In this document: piece after piece, positions 23,574-33,586 of the stretch
Position numbering within the stretch: the stretch's first letter is position 1
Layout of the letters: each line of letters begins with the position of its first letter
NCBI RefSeq assembly: GCF_020166395.1
Contig: NZ_JAIQXU010000022.1
Location: forward strand, 15,798-79,797
Reading direction: 5' to 3'
DNA length: 64,000 nt
From: Deinococcus betulae
Lineage (GTDB): Bacteria; Deinococcota; Deinococci; Deinococcales; Deinococcaceae
Notes under the pieces: generated by a model
Database searches by the model: none
The model's input: the letters and a program-made list of their open reading frames with translations, nothing else
Told to the model about the DNA's origin: nothing
Made by a program: the position numbers and the translations under genes

Positions 23574-24494
23574 CTAGCGCACCAGCAGCGGCTCGTAGGC
23601 GGTTTTGACTGCGCCATTGGCAAACGTCAGCTTGGCAATGGTGTTCAGGCTGGTCACCTGCCGCCCTGGGACGCTCTTGACCGCCAGGCTGATGTTGGCG
23701 GTCACCGTGCGGCCCTGCTGGGTCACGCGGGGGTCCAGGGCGCCAGGGGTGCGGCCTGGCAGCCACAGTTCCTTCTCTGGCAGCAGTTTTTTCACATATT
23801 GACCGTTTTGAACATACTCGATCTCGTACTGAAATTCGGCGCGCACCACGGCGCTCTGTGCGCCCTTGGTCTCAATCACCAGATCGCAGCGGGCGGCCTG
23901 GCCTGACTGGAGGTAGGTGTTGACTCCGACCGCCGACTTGCATGAGCGGAAGGACCAGACGTTCAGTTTGGTGGGACCGCCGGTCAGGGTGACGGCGCTG
24001 GGCGCAGTGCGGGTCAGGTAGTTGCGGTCGGCCTCAATAACAAATCGCGTGTAGGCCGGGTCCCAGTCGCAGTAGATGCGCGCGGTACGTTCGTCGGGGC
24101 TGGTGGCCAGCACGCGGTAGTTGCTGCCGTCCAGGGCGTAACAGGGGTCCAGGCGGCCCGTGTTGGACACAAAGCCCATCGCCATCTGCTGCACGGCGGC
24201 AAAGGTGCTGCGGTCCAGGTCGGCGTTCACGTCCTCATTGGCGCTGTGGAGGCTCACGGCCGTGATACGGCTGCCGGGTTCGCTGGATTCCCGCTCAACC
24301 TCCAGCAGCTGCGAGCCGGCTACCCGCAGGCGGTAGGTCCAGGTGCGGCCCCACTGCTCATCCAGTTCGCAGCGATACTGCTGGCAAAAGGCGCTGGTCG
24401 AGACGGCGCCGCTGGTGCCCAGCAGACCGGCAGCGCTGGCTGGCGTGGCCAGCAGGAAGGCAGCAGTCAAGGCCGTGTGGCGCAGAGGATTCAT
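23574..24494 (-). CDS. secreted protein of unknown function
   Basis: A 306-residue protein with a signal peptide ending near ATPASAAG and a beta-rich body containing six scattered cysteines (for example CQQYRC, DPCY and RSCKSA), which suggests an exported, disulphide-bonded fold. I recognise no family. TACTCT (24501-24506) is 6 nt before the ATG. The gene stands alone, between gene-free stretches. Confidence 0.75.
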   Translation of the reverse strand: MNPLRHTALTAAFLLATPASAAGLLGTSGAVSTSAFCQQYRCELDEQWGRTWTYRLRVAGSQLLEVERESSEPGSRITAVSLHSANEDVNADLDRSTFAAVQQMAMGFVSNTGRLDPCYALDGSNYRVLATSPDERTARIYCDWDPAYTRFVIEADRNYLTRTAPSAVTLTGGPTKLNVWSFRSCKSAVGVNTYLQSGQAARCDLVIETKGAQSAVVRAEFQYEIEYVQNGQYVKKLLPEKELWLPGRTPGALDPRVTQQGRTVTANISLAVKSVPGRQVTSLNTIAKLTFANGAVKTAYEPLLVR

Positions 24495-24856
24495 GATTCA
24501 AGAGTACGGGTCAGGGCTCTAGCTTGCATGCCAGATTGACCAGGCGTCACCTTGGGCTGGCCTTGAGCTTGCAGGTGGTGTGCAGGAGAGACAGAGGTTT
24601 TTAAGCTTCTGTTTGAGTTACCAGTCTGAACAGAGACGGCAGGACCCAGAGTCTTTGAAAGCCACAGGCCCACAGGCTCTGAAGCAAGTGGACTTTCCGG
24701 TCCATTCCGCCAGGCGAGTCGCCGCGTCCAGACAGCTGTTCGGTGTGAAGTGGTCACTGCCCTTTCCCCACTAATAGGGCAGAGGTCCACCGTCAGACCT
24801 GGCCGGGTGTCCGTTCAGCGGGCTTCTGCACCTTTCTTTGTGCCAAGTCCCGGTGC
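24495..24856. other. gene-free stretch
   Basis: No gene is supported. A 7-bp inverted repeat CTGCCCT/AGGGCAG (24757-24763 and 24776-24782) lies 75 nt beyond the gluconokinase stop and might be a weak terminator. The left end holds the -10 box (24501-24506) of the secreted protein. Confidence 0.35.
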
Positions 24857-25345
24857 TCAGTGCAGATTGAAAGCCGTCATCACGTGGGCGGCCAGGTCGC
24901 CTGGACTGTCCTGCAGGCTGACGTGCAGGGTCAAGACATCCAGTTCGCTGGGATCGGGCGTTTCCAGCGCCTCCAGTTGTGACGGCAGCAGGCTGGGGCC
25001 AGCAAAGTGATCCGGGCGGTGGTTCAGACGCTCTCTGACCAGCGCAGCCGGCACGTCCAGATACACAAAGCGGGTGCCGGGCAGGCGCAGGATGTCACGG
25101 TAGCGCCGCTTGAGGGCCGAGCAGGCCAGGATGACTTCCGGGCGTTCGCCCAACGCGCGGCGCAGCGCCAGCAGCCAGGGGCGGCGGTCATCGTCGGACA
25201 TGGGGGTGCCGGTGGCCATCTGGGCGCGCGCCTGCGCCGAGTGGTAGTCGTCGGCGTCCAGAAAGGGCCAGTGCAGCTGCGCTGCCAGCGTCCGGCCCAG
25301 CTCGGTCTTGCCGCTGCCAATCACCCCCATGACCACCACGCGCAT
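24857..25345 (-). CDS. gntK: gluconokinase-like small-molecule kinase
   Basis: Phosphorylates gluconate to 6-phosphogluconate in the family assigned. The 162-residue protein has P-loop GVIGSGKT (about 7-14), DADDYHS as in GntK substrate binding, GTPMSDDDRRPWL, ACSALKRRYRD and the C-terminal LLPSQLEALE, all hallmarks of thermoresistant gluconokinases. The ATG at 25345 gives the usual length; an in-frame GTG at 25375 would add ten unrelated residues. It lies 37 nt downstream of uvsE and may be co-transcribed. Confidence 0.88.
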   Translation of the reverse strand: MRVVVMGVIGSGKTELGRTLAAQLHWPFLDADDYHSAQARAQMATGTPMSDDDRRPWLLALRRALGERPEVILACSALKRRYRDILRLPGTRFVYLDVPAALVRERLNHRPDHFAGPSLLPSQLEALETPDPSELDVLTLHVSLQDSPGDLAAHVMTAFNLH

Positions 25346-25381
25346 GGGTCCAGTGTGCAGTGCGCCCGGCCTCACCGGGCT

Positions 25382-26289
<908 letters not shown>

Positions 26290-26293
<4 letters not shown>

Positions 26294-26595
26294 GGCGTCT
26301 GCCCTGCGGCGGGCGCGGCTCGGCCTGCTTTGCGGCAGCGGTCCGAGCAGTAGCGCACCTGCTCCCAGTCGCGTTCCCACTTTTTGCGCCAGGTAAACGG
26401 CAGGCCGCACGCCGCGCAGAGTTTGGTGGGGCGCTGACTGGGTGGCCGGCCTTTGCCGAATGAAGCTTGAGCAGACATCCGCTGCATCATGCGCCGGAGC
26501 CGAGGCGGTGCGACAGGGGCGCCGCTTGGCGCTTTCTTGCGGGTTGGGCGAGGAGGACGAGCGGCGCTAATGGACACCCCTTTCTGAAAACGCAT
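26290..26595 (-). CDS. DUF2256-type zinc-motif protein coupled to uvsE
   Basis: A 101-residue basic protein whose C-terminal half has [14 protein letters not shown]...YCSDRCR, the four-cysteine pattern of DUF2256, a small family of unknown function. The N-terminal 50 residues are Arg/Pro-rich and may not all be translated: an ATG at 26478 just before the conserved domain is a plausible alternative start. Its stop overlaps the uvsE start by GTGA. The coupling suggests, but does not show, a role in UV damage processing. Confidence 0.75.
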
Positions 26596-26671
26596 TCATA
26601 CGGCTGGAAATCAGAATGGCCCATACCAAAGGGAGGACGACCGGTTTCTAGAAAAGGCTCGCTCACCTGGC

Positions 26672-26700
26672 TTGACAGCGTTTTCAAGAGCCTTTACGCT
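26672..26700 (+). promoter_or_regulatory. promoter of the GH16 gene with LacI-type half operator
   Basis: TTGACA (26672-26677), a 17-nt spacer and TACGCT (26695-26700). Overlapping the -35 is GACAGCGTTTTC (26674-26685); its complement GAAAACGCTGTC matches 10 of 12 bases of the palindrome GAAAGCGCTTTC found at the promoter of the LacI-family gene at 59 kb. This promoter leaves a leader of roughly 120 nt. Confidence 0.75.
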
Positions 26701-26829
26701 CAGGGTAAGCAGCTCTTTTTTTTGCCCCACCTGACCGCAGGAGGCCACCTTCCGTCTGACGCCCATGTGTGCGCCCAGGCGGCACAGTCGGATTTGCCCT
26801 GCCGTTCCTCAGGCTGCCCGGAGGCTTTC

Positions 26830-28806
26830 ATGTTCCAGCGCCGCGCCCGCACCTACGCCGCCCTGTCTCTGGTCACGCTGATGCTGGCCAGCTGTGCCCG
26901 CACCGCTGTCACCGAGCCCCAGCCGGTGTGGCAGGAAGAATTCACTGGTTCTGGCCTCAGCACGGCCCGCTGGAGCCATCAGCTTGGCAACGGTTTCATG
27001 AATGGCACTGAGTACATTTCGGGCTGGGGCAACAACGAGCTGGAATATTACACCGACCGCCCTGAAAACCTGCGCCTGGAGAACGGCGAACTGGTCATTA
27101 CCGCCCGCAAGGAAAGCTACAAGGATGCCCAGGGCGCGACTTTTCCCTGGACCTCGGCCCGCATCCGCACGGCGGGCAAGTTCAGCCGCACCTACGGCCG
27201 CTTTGAGATTCGCGCCAAGTTTCCGAAAGGCAAGGGGCTGTGGCCCGCCATCTGGATGCTGCCCGAGGAACCTAATCCCTACGGCGTCTGGGCGGCCAAC
27301 GGCGAACTGGATATCGCCGAAGGCTGGGGCAGCAAGCCGACCGAGGTGGGGCAGACCATCCATTACGGCGGCGTGTGGCCCAACAACGTCTACAAGGGGC
27401 AGACCGTCAACTACCCCAACGCGGGCACGATGGACGAGTGGCACGTGTACACCGTCGAGTGGACGCCGGGCAAGATTCAGTGGTTCATTGACGGCCAGCT
27501 GACCTCTGAGAAGACCGAATGGTGGAGTGCCAAGGGTGTGCCGCCCAGCAGTGACAGCGATCTGTACGCCTGGCCTGCGCCCTTTGACCAGCCGTTTTAC
27601 TTGCTGCTGAACCTGGCGGTGGGCGGTAACTTTGACGGCAACCCCGACGCGACGACGCCCAGCACCGCCGAGATGCGCGTGGATTACGTGCGCGTGTACG
27701 GCCTGGAAGCCGAAAAGAAACCCGCCGGCGAGCGCCCCAAGATGACCTATCCCTGGACCCCGGTGCCCGGCCGCCCCACCCTGCAGGACGGCAACCTGGT
27801 CTATAACTCGTCCTTTGACTGGGCCGACACCGACCCGCGTGTGACGCCGGGCGCCACCCATCTGGACGGCGTGACCAATTCGGCCTTCTGGACGCTGTTC
27901 ACCAGCGACGGCAAGGTCAGCCTGAGCAACGACGCCGGACAAGGCAATGCCCTGAAGGCCGATATCACGGCCCCCGGTAACGTGAATTACGCGGTGCAGG
28001 TGCGTCAGGACGGCCTGAACGTGGAAAGCGGCGGCAAGTACGAGGTCAGCTTTGATGTCTGGGCGGCGCAGGCCCGGCCCATGATGGTCAAGGTGGGCGG
28101 CGGCCCTGACCGGGGCTACGCGGCTTATTCCGGTGAGCAGACGGTTAACATCGGAACCACGAAGGAACGCAAGACGCTCACCTTTGACATGAAGGCCGTC
28201 ACCGACGCGGCCGCGCGCCTGGAATTCAACCTGGGAGCGGCGGGCGCTGGCCCCGTGTGGCTGGACAATGTGGTGGTCAAGCGTGTGGGCAACGCGGCGG
28301 GCGCGCGGCCCCCAGCCCCGGACGGCAACCTGCTGTACAACGCCGCCTTTACTCAGAACAGCGCGGCTCACCCCGGCATTGCGGGCGTGCCCGGCACCGC
28401 CTACTGGTCCACCTGGGACAGCGGCGCGAACGGCCTGACCACCGCCGTCAGCGGCGGTGAGGTGACCCTGAACGTGGCCCATGTAGACCCGGCCAATAAC
28501 TGGCATGTGCAGCTCAACCAGACCGACGTGCCACTGGTGGGGGGCCAGAGTTACACCTTGACCTTTACTGGCCGCGCCAGCAGCGCCCGCGAGGTGGCGA
28601 TTGTGGTGGGCGAGAACGGTGGCAGCTACGCGCGCTACCTAGACACCAAAGCCGCCTTGACCCCCACAGCCAAGGGCTTCACCTACACCTTTACTGCTCC
28701 CACGACCAACGTGGCGGCGCAGCTTCAGGTGCTGGGGGCGGTGGGCACACCGGGCGACGCCTACAGCCTGTCGTTCAAGGACTTCAAGCTGGTGCCGAAC
28801 AAGTAA
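26830..28806 (+). CDS. GH16 endo-beta-1,3-glucanase lipoprotein with C-terminal CBM-like domains
   Basis: A secreted beta-glucanase. The 658-residue protein begins with a lipoprotein signal ending LASC (lipidated Cys about 25), then a GH16 domain (about 30-295) with the catalytic motif ELDIAE (E159 nucleophile, D161, E164 acid/base). Two tandem modules of about 160 residues follow (each starting with a NLVYN/NLLYN phrase, about 318 and 500), resembling CBM4/9-type carbohydrate-binding domains. GGAGG sits before the ATG at 26830. Likely substrates are laminarin or fungal and plant beta-1,3-glucans. Confidence 0.92.
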   Translation: MFQRRARTYAALSLVTLMLASCARTAVTEPQPVWQEEFTGSGLSTARWSHQLGNGFMNGTEYISGWGNNELEYYTDRPENLRLENGELVITARKESYKDAQGATFPWTSARIRTAGKFSRTYGRFEIRAKFPKGKGLWPAIWMLPEEPNPYGVWAANGELDIAEGWGSKPTEVGQTIHYGGVWPNNVYKGQTVNYPNAGTMDEWHVYTVEWTPGKIQWFIDGQLTSEKTEWWSAKGVPPSSDSDLYAWPAPFDQPFYLLLNLAVGGNFDGNPDATTPSTAEMRVDYVRVYGLEAEKKPAGERPKMTYPWTPVPGRPTLQDGNLVYNSSFDWADTDPRVTPGATHLDGVTNSAFWTLFTSDGKVSLSNDAGQGNALKADITAPGNVNYAVQVRQDGLNVESGGKYEVSFDVWAAQARPMMVKVGGGPDRGYAAYSGEQTVNIGTTKERKTLTFDMKAVTDAAARLEFNLGAAGAGPVWLDNVVVKRVGNAAGARPPAPDGNLLYNAAFTQNSAAHPGIAGVPGTAYWSTWDSGANGLTTAVSGGEVTLNVAHVDPANNWHVQLNQTDVPLVGGQSYTLTFTGRASSAREVAIVVGENGGSYARYLDTKAALTPTAKGFTYTFTAPTTNVAAQLQVLGAVGTPGDAYSLSFKDFKLVPNK

Positions 28807-29251
28807 GGCGGCACGGGGGAGGATTCAGCGGTCTGTTGCCGAATCATTCAAGTGGGCTTGTCAAGCGGCACAGCAGCAGGGGTAGAAGGGGGCCCGGAGT
28901 GGCTCTGGTAAGCCGTGTCATTAGAGCAATCCGGTAGGAGAGTGCTTCGGCAGTGGGGCGGCTTCCTCGTGATGAGCGGGGTGCCGCCCCACTGCCGTCT
29001 GCCTGGCGTCCAGCGTTTGGAGGCGGGAAGACGCTGGCCTGCCTGCACGTCAGTCAAAGGTGCCGGGCTGTGCCCTGTGCCTTGCGGCCTAGGGACGCCT
29101 CGGGAGTTTTCGCGCCGTTGACGGCGTGACAGGTGAGTGCCGAACTTAGATGAGCGACGGAGAAGGCCGTACGCTCTGGCGCCTGTGACGCTCCCGCAGG
29201 CCCTAGAATTGCCCAGCAAACCGTGCCCACGCCTTGCTACTGACTTTCTCG
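28807..29251. other. gene-free stretch rich in hairpins
   Basis: No coding frame is supported. It holds a long perfect hairpin (28948-28997, listed separately), a CCAGCGT/ACGCTGG pair around 29009-29036 and GCCGTTGACGGC around 29116-29127. The density of inverted repeats is unusual for this window and could reflect an RNA gene; no promoter or T-tract was found to prove it. Confidence 0.4.
28948..28997. repeat. 15-bp perfect inverted repeat, 20-nt loop
   Basis: CGGCAGTGGGGCGGC (28948-28962) and its exact complement (28983-28997). It is far from the ends of both neighbouring genes (140 nt after the GH16 stop, 250 nt before the Rrf2 stop) and lacks a T-run, so a simple terminator is not the obvious explanation. 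Confidence 0.75.
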
Positions 29252-29719
29252 TTAAGCGTTGGGCTTGAGCAGGTGGGTCAGGCAGTGGCCGTAGCTCACG
29301 CCCTGCCGGGTATCGGCCACCAAGTCGTTCACGCTGAATTCTTGCAGTACGCCCAGCATGGCGTCACGCATGCGGGTGTAGACCGTGTTGCGGGCGTGGC
29401 AGCGCGCCTCTTCCACGCACGGCTCGTGCCAGTTGAGGCTGATGCACGACAGCGGCGCCACCGGGCCGTCAATGGCGCGCACCACCTCGCACAGACTGAT
29501 GAGATGAGGTTTGCGGGCCAGCGCGTAGCCGCCGCCAATTCCCTTTTTGCTTTTCACGACGCCCTTGGCGCTCAGGGCCGCCAGAATTCTGACCAGGTAC
29601 GGGCGGTGAACGCCGGTCGCCTCACTGATTTCCTCGCTGGACACCCAGCGGTCCAGCGGCTGGGCGCCCAGAAAGCCCAGGGCCTGAAAAGCGTAGACAT
29701 CGGTGGCCGAAAGCCGCAT
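29252..29719 (-). CDS. Rrf2-family transcriptional regulator
   Basis: A 155-residue winged-helix regulator. Features are the HTH ([19 protein letters not shown], about 31-49), the wing [12 protein letters not shown], and three cysteines near C92, C101 and C107, the area where IscR and NsrR bind an Fe-S cluster. This suggests a redox- or NO-sensing regulator, although the first Cys spacing (eight residues between) is longer than in IscR. TACACT (29727-29732) 7 nt before the ATG at 29719 fixes the start; a longer open frame upstream reads into the repeat at 29943. No target operator is visible. Confidence 0.88.
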   Translation of the reverse strand: MRLSATDVYAFQALGFLGAQPLDRWVSSEEISEATGVHRPYLVRILAALSAKGVVKSKKGIGGGYALARKPHLISLCEVVRAIDGPVAPLSCISLNWHEPCVEEARCHARNTVYTRMRDAMLGVLQEFSVNDLVADTRQGVSYGHCLTHLLKPNA

Positions 29720-29942
29720 GGGCCGCAGTGTACCCTGGGATGCGGCCGGTTTACGCCTGTGCCTCTGAGGTGTGCGCCGAGATTGATAGAGAGGTGTGGT
29801 CAGTTGCTGATAGGAGAGGAGTGTTGCCCTGGACGCGCGGCCATTGCCGAGCGATGGTGACGGGCTAAAAAGAGTCACGTCGCCTGGCACCGTTGCCCTT
29901 CTCATGCGGGCTCCTGTCTGACGCAGAGCCCACCACCTCTGA

Positions 29943-30075
29943 TATGGACTCCGATTGAATCGTTTGCAAAAACGATTCAATCCGAGCGGAGCGAGAATGA
30001 GCAAAACGGGTTCCGGGCGTGGAGTTTGCAAATCAGTTCTGTTCCGATTTGTAAATGAAACAGACGGAATCCGTA
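29943..30075 (+). repeat. 133-bp mobile-like repeat, copy C
   Basis: Full-length element between TGA (29940-29942) and TGA (30076-30078), in the gap between the Rrf2 start and the rsgA stop. Hairpin 1 stem GATTGAATCGTTT with a GCAA loop; hairpin 2 TTTGCAAATCAG with CCGATTTGTAAA (one wobble, one mismatch). Apart from this element, 29720-30154 holds only the Rrf2 -10 box. Confidence 0.93.
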
Positions 30076-30154
30076 TGACTGGTCATCACAGCGGATGGCC
30101 CGACCTGCACAGCCCCCTCTTCTCCCTTGCCAGTCGGCCGTCAGAGGACCCGTG

Positions 30155-31144
30155 TCAGCGGCGTTGGCGCTGCTGGGCCTGAAAGGCCGCCAGGCGGGCC
30201 GCCGAGACCTCTCCCGCCTGCACGGCGGCCTGCACAGCGCAGCCCGGTTCAGTGGTATGGGTGCACTTGCGGAACCGGCACTGGGCGGCCAGGTCCTCTA
30301 AGTCGTCAAAATCGGCGGCCGCCGCGTCCCACACCGCGATGTCGCGCAGGCCCGGATTGTCAATCAGCAGCCCACCGCCCGGCACCAGATACAGCGTGCG
30401 GGTGGTCGTGGTGTGGCGGCCCTGGCTGTCACTGGCCCGCACGGCCCCGGTCTGTGCGGCCTCGCGGCGCAGCAGGGCGTTGGTGAGGGTGGACTTGCCC
30501 ACGCCCGACGAGCCGATCAGCGCCAGCGTGACGCCTTCGGTCAGCAGGGCCTGAAGCGCGTCTAAGCCCTGCCCATCCGCCGCCGAAACGGCGTGTACTT
30601 CCAGCTCAGCGCCAAGGCTTTGCAATTCGTCCAGATACCAGCCCACATCTGGGCGCAGATCGGCCTTGTTGAGCACCAGCACGGGCTGTGCCCCACTGGC
30701 CTGCACAGCCTGAACGTAGCGTTCCAGTCGGTCCAGGTCGAAGTCGGCGTCCGGGGCCGTGACAATCAGGACGACATCGACGTTGGCGGCGATGACCTGC
30801 TGGCGCACGGCCTGAGGCCGGCGGCCCTCGTCGGCGCCCACGGCGCGTGAGAAGGTGGTGCGGCGGGGCAGCACCTGGAGCAGGCGGCCAGGCCCTCCGT
30901 CTGCGCCCTCCAGAACGGCCCAGTCGCCAATGGCGGGGGCGACCTGTTCCTGGCGCAGCGTGCCCGCCAGCCGGGCCTCGGTGTCGCCGTGGGCGCCGCG
31001 CACATGGACGATCTGGCGGCCCGTGCCCACAACGCGCACTGGCTGCACCTGAGGCTGCGCCTCGGGCGTGAGCGTCCGGCAAAACGCCTGGTAGTCACTC
31101 TCGAAATCGGCCCCCCAGCCCAGGGCCCTTAGCTCAGGCAACAT
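30155..31144 (-). CDS. rsgA: ribosome small subunit-dependent GTPase RsgA
   Basis: Circularly permuted GTPase acting late in 30S maturation. The 329-residue protein has an N-terminal OB-fold region (about 40-100) followed by motifs in permuted order: NKAD (G4), then GSSGVGKST (G1), TTTTRT (G2) and DNPGLRD (G3). A C-terminal zinc domain has CRFRKCTHTTEPGC. Length and order are normal. The start is the ATG at 31144; no canonical -10 was found at leaderless distance. Confidence 0.96.
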   Translation of the reverse strand: MLPELRALGWGADFESDYQAFCRTLTPEAQPQVQPVRVVGTGRQIVHVRGAHGDTEARLAGTLRQEQVAPAIGDWAVLEGADGGPGRLLQVLPRRTTFSRAVGADEGRRPQAVRQQVIAANVDVVLIVTAPDADFDLDRLERYVQAVQASGAQPVLVLNKADLRPDVGWYLDELQSLGAELEVHAVSAADGQGLDALQALLTEGVTLALIGSSGVGKSTLTNALLRREAAQTGAVRASDSQGRHTTTTRTLYLVPGGGLLIDNPGLRDIAVWDAAAADFDDLEDLAAQCRFRKCTHTTEPGCAVQAAVQAGEVSAARLAAFQAQQRQRR

Positions 31145-31339
31145 ATGGCCCCTACTCTGCCACGCGGGCGCCCTGGATCACCGCAGGCGAGGGCTGACGA
31201 GCGTGGTCCATGCGCCCTCTGGGCACTGTTCAGGCCCTCGCAGGGTTTATCACTCAACACCTTTTTCAGCTGGCCTGAGCGCCTTTTTGACATTGCTGGC
31301 AATTCGCCATCTTTTTGTGGTAGTCTGCCAGTGGTTCCT

Positions 31340-31672
31340 ATGCCATTGAAACCCCCCTCCCGAGTTCATTCGCTGATTCGTCACGCGCTGGAAGAACAGG
31401 CGGCGCGTGGGCACCAGGGTGACCTGCCTGACGGCAAGGTGACGCTGCGCCTACAAGCCGCCGACTTTTTCTGGCTGACTCAGCTGGCCGAGCTGATGGA
31501 CGCCACCCGCACCCGCGCCGCCGGGCAACTGCTTTCAGCGGCCATCCGCGACGCCGTTCAGGCCGCCGGCCTGCCCACCCAGGGCGAGGAGTTCCAGGCC
31601 GCCTTTCAGGCCTTCCTTGCGCAGGAGTTTCCCCACGAGACCTCGCCCCCCGCTGCCGACCCCACCCCCTAA
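31340..31672 (+). CDS. small protein with ribbon-helix-helix-like pattern, upstream of antiporter
   Basis: A 110-residue protein I do not recognise. A short basic N-terminus is followed by a strand-helix-helix pattern (VTLRL, then FFWLTQLAELMD, then TRAAGQLLSAAIRDAV, about residues 35-75) reminiscent of ribbon-helix-helix DNA-binding proteins, and a Pro-rich tail. TAGTCT (31321-31326) lies 13 nt before the ATG at 31340. The stop is 9 nt before the antiporter start, so the two genes form an operon, and a regulatory role over the antiporter is possible but unproven. Confidence 0.6.
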   Translation: MPLKPPSRVHSLIRHALEEQAARGHQGDLPDGKVTLRLQAADFFWLTQLAELMDATRTRAAGQLLSAAIRDAVQAAGLPTQGEEFQAAFQAFLAQEFPHETSPPAADPTP

Positions 31673-31681
31673 GGAGCCGAC

Positions 31682-33352
31682 ATGCCTCACCACACCGAAC
31701 TGATTGCCGCCCTGGCCGTGGGCCTCACCCTCGCGTTTTTTGGCGGTCTGCTGGCCACCCGCCTGCGTTTGCCCCCCCTGGTGGGCTATCTGCTGGCGGG
31801 GGTTGCCGTTGGCCCCTTTACCCCCGGCTTTGTGGCCGACTCGCGCATTGCCGCGCAGCTGTCCGAGATTGGCGTGATTCTGCTGATGTTCGGGGTGGGC
31901 CTGCACTTCTCGTTTGGGGACCTGCTGGCGGTGCGCCGCATTGCTGTGCCGGGCGCGCTGCTGCGCATGCTGGCGGTGACGCTGCTAGGCATTGGCATGA
32001 CGCAGCTGTGGGGCTGGTCGGTGGGGGAGGGCCTGATTTTCGGCCTGGCGCTGGCGGTGGCCAGCACGGTGGTGCTGCTGCGCGCCCTGGAGGAACGCGG
32101 CACCCTGAACACCGAGAAGGGCAAGATTGCGGTGGGGTGGCTGATTGTCGAGGACCTGGTGATGGTGCTGGCGCTGGTGCTGCTGCCTGCCTTTGCGCCG
32201 CTGCTGACGGGTCAGACCGAGGGCGGCCTGAACGTGGGCACGCTGCTGACCACCCTGGCCCTGACCGTGGGCAAGGTCGTGGTGTTCGTGGCGCTGATGA
32301 TGGTGGGGGGCCGCCGGGTGATTCCGTGGATGCTGGCCCGCGTGGCCCGGCTGGGGTCGCGCGAACTGTTTACGTTAGCGGTGCTGGGTACGGCGCTGGG
32401 CATCGCCTACGGGGCTGGCATCCTGTTTGACGTGTCGTTTGCGCTGGGGGCCTTCTTTGCCGGCGTGGTGGTAAGCGAGAGCAAGTTTAGCCAGCAGGCG
32501 GCCGAGGACGCGCTGCCATTTCAGGACGCCTTTGCGGTGCTGTTCTTCGTGTCGGTGGGCATGCTGTTTGACCCGTCCATTCTGCTCAGTGCGCCGCTGC
32601 TTGTGCTGGCCACAGCTCTGCTGATCATGCTGGGCAAGGCCCTGCTGACCTTTGTGCTGGTGCTGTGGCGCGGCTACCCGGTGGGCACGGCGCTGGCGGT
32701 GGGCGTGTCACTGGCGCAGATCGGCGAGTTCTCGTTCATTCTGGCTACCCTGGGCCGCGACCTGAACCTCCTGAGCGCCCAGGGCCAGAACCTGATTCTG
32801 GCAGGGGCCATCATCTCGATTTCTCTGAACCCCTTCCTGTTCCGGCTGATCGAGCCGCTGCAGCGTGCCCTGGGCGGGCGCGGGAAGGCCGTGGCCAGCG
32901 CCACCGTCCCAGAGCAGACCCCGACGGTGCTGCGCGATCACGCCGTACTGGTGGGCTACGGCCGCGTGGGCCGGCTGGTGGGCGAGGCCCTGACCGCGCA
33001 GGGACAGCCCTTTGTGGTGGTCGAGCAGGATGACGCTCTGGCCGACGACCTGCGTACCCAGGGCCATCAGGTCATCCTGGGCGACGCCGCCCGCACCCAG
33101 GTGCTGCGCCAGGCCGGGCTGCCCGAGGCCGCGCTGGTGGTGATTGCCGTGCCAGACGCCATTCAGGCCCAGCTGATGACCGAGCACGTCCGGCGTGTGA
33201 ACCCCGGCGTTCCGCTGATTGCCCGCGCCCACGACGAGCACACCCAGCTGGCCCTTCAGGAACTGGGCGCCACCGAGGTGCTGTTTGCCGAGCAGGAACT
33301 GGGGCAAGCCATCGGCGTGCAGGCCGTGGAGATGATGGCGGCCCGAAGCTAG
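31682..33352 (+). CDS. CPA2-family cation:proton antiporter with RCK domain
   Basis: A 556-residue membrane protein of the KefB/YbaL group exchanging K+ or Na+ for H+. About 12 hydrophobic segments (residues 5-390) include LPPLVGYLLAGVAVGP and VEDLVMVL, typical of CPA2 carriers. A C-terminal RCK/TrkA-N domain (about 420-550) has the nucleotide-binding loop VGYGRVGRLVG. AAGGAG precedes the ATG and a strong bidirectional terminator follows. Ion specificity cannot be told from sequence. It is co-transcribed with the small upstream gene. Confidence 0.92.
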   Translation: MPHHTELIAALAVGLTLAFFGGLLATRLRLPPLVGYLLAGVAVGPFTPGFVADSRIAAQLSEIGVILLMFGVGLHFSFGDLLAVRRIAVPGALLRMLAVTLLGIGMTQLWGWSVGEGLIFGLALAVASTVVLLRALEERGTLNTEKGKIAVGWLIVEDLVMVLALVLLPAFAPLLTGQTEGGLNVGTLLTTLALTVGKVVVFVALMMVGGRRVIPWMLARVARLGSRELFTLAVLGTALGIAYGAGILFDVSFALGAFFAGVVVSESKFSQQAAEDALPFQDAFAVLFFVSVGMLFDPSILLSAPLLVLATALLIMLGKALLTFVLVLWRGYPVGTALAVGVSLAQIGEFSFILATLGRDLNLLSAQGQNLILAGAIISISLNPFLFRLIEPLQRALGGRGKAVASATVPEQTPTVLRDHAVLVGYGRVGRLVGEALTAQGQPFVVVEQDDALADDLRTQGHQVILGDAARTQVLRQAGLPEAALVVIAVPDAIQAQLMTEHVRRVNPGVPLIARAHDEHTQLALQELGATEVLFAEQELGQAIGVQAVEMMAARS

Positions 33353-33365
33353 CTGCAGGCCAGAC

Positions 33366-33410
33366 GAAAAGAGGCACAGCCCAGGTGACGTGGCTGTGCC
33401 TCTTTTCTTG
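33366..33410. terminator. strong terminator after the antiporter gene
   Basis: A perfect 16-bp stem (33366-33381 with 33392-33407), with A-rich and T-rich outer arms (GAAAAGAGG/CCTCTTTTC), 13 nt after the stop. It could act in both directions. Confidence 0.92.
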
Positions 33411-33450
33411 AGCAGTCTTTCCTGAGCCACATTTCTCGGAGCGGTCTTCA

Positions 33451-33583
33451 TACGGACTCCGATTGAATCGAGCAGAATGCTTGATGAAATCCGAGCGGAG
33501 CGAGAAGGAACATATACGGATTTCGCGATATGGAAGCGCAGACGGTGCCTGTCCGGCTGTGCTGCAATTAAGCGGAATTCGTA
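33451..33583 (+). repeat. 133-bp repeat, copy E (second subfamily)
   Basis: Exactly 133 bp, flanked by TCA on both sides (33448-33450 and 33584-33586). It shares the ends (TACGGACTCCG and CGGAATTCGTA) and the GAGCGGAGCGAGAAGGA block with the other copies, but the interior differs (AATCGAGCAGAATGC, later ACGGATTTCGCG). It therefore represents a second subfamily, to which the degenerate copy at 46987 also belongs. Confidence 0.9.
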
Positions 33584-33586
33584 TCA

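Noticed and set aside
29252..30031. Longer version of the Rrf2 protein starting at 30031
   Set aside because: The extension would be translated from repeat copy C and its flank; the ATG at 29719 has a proper -10 box and begins at the conserved domain.
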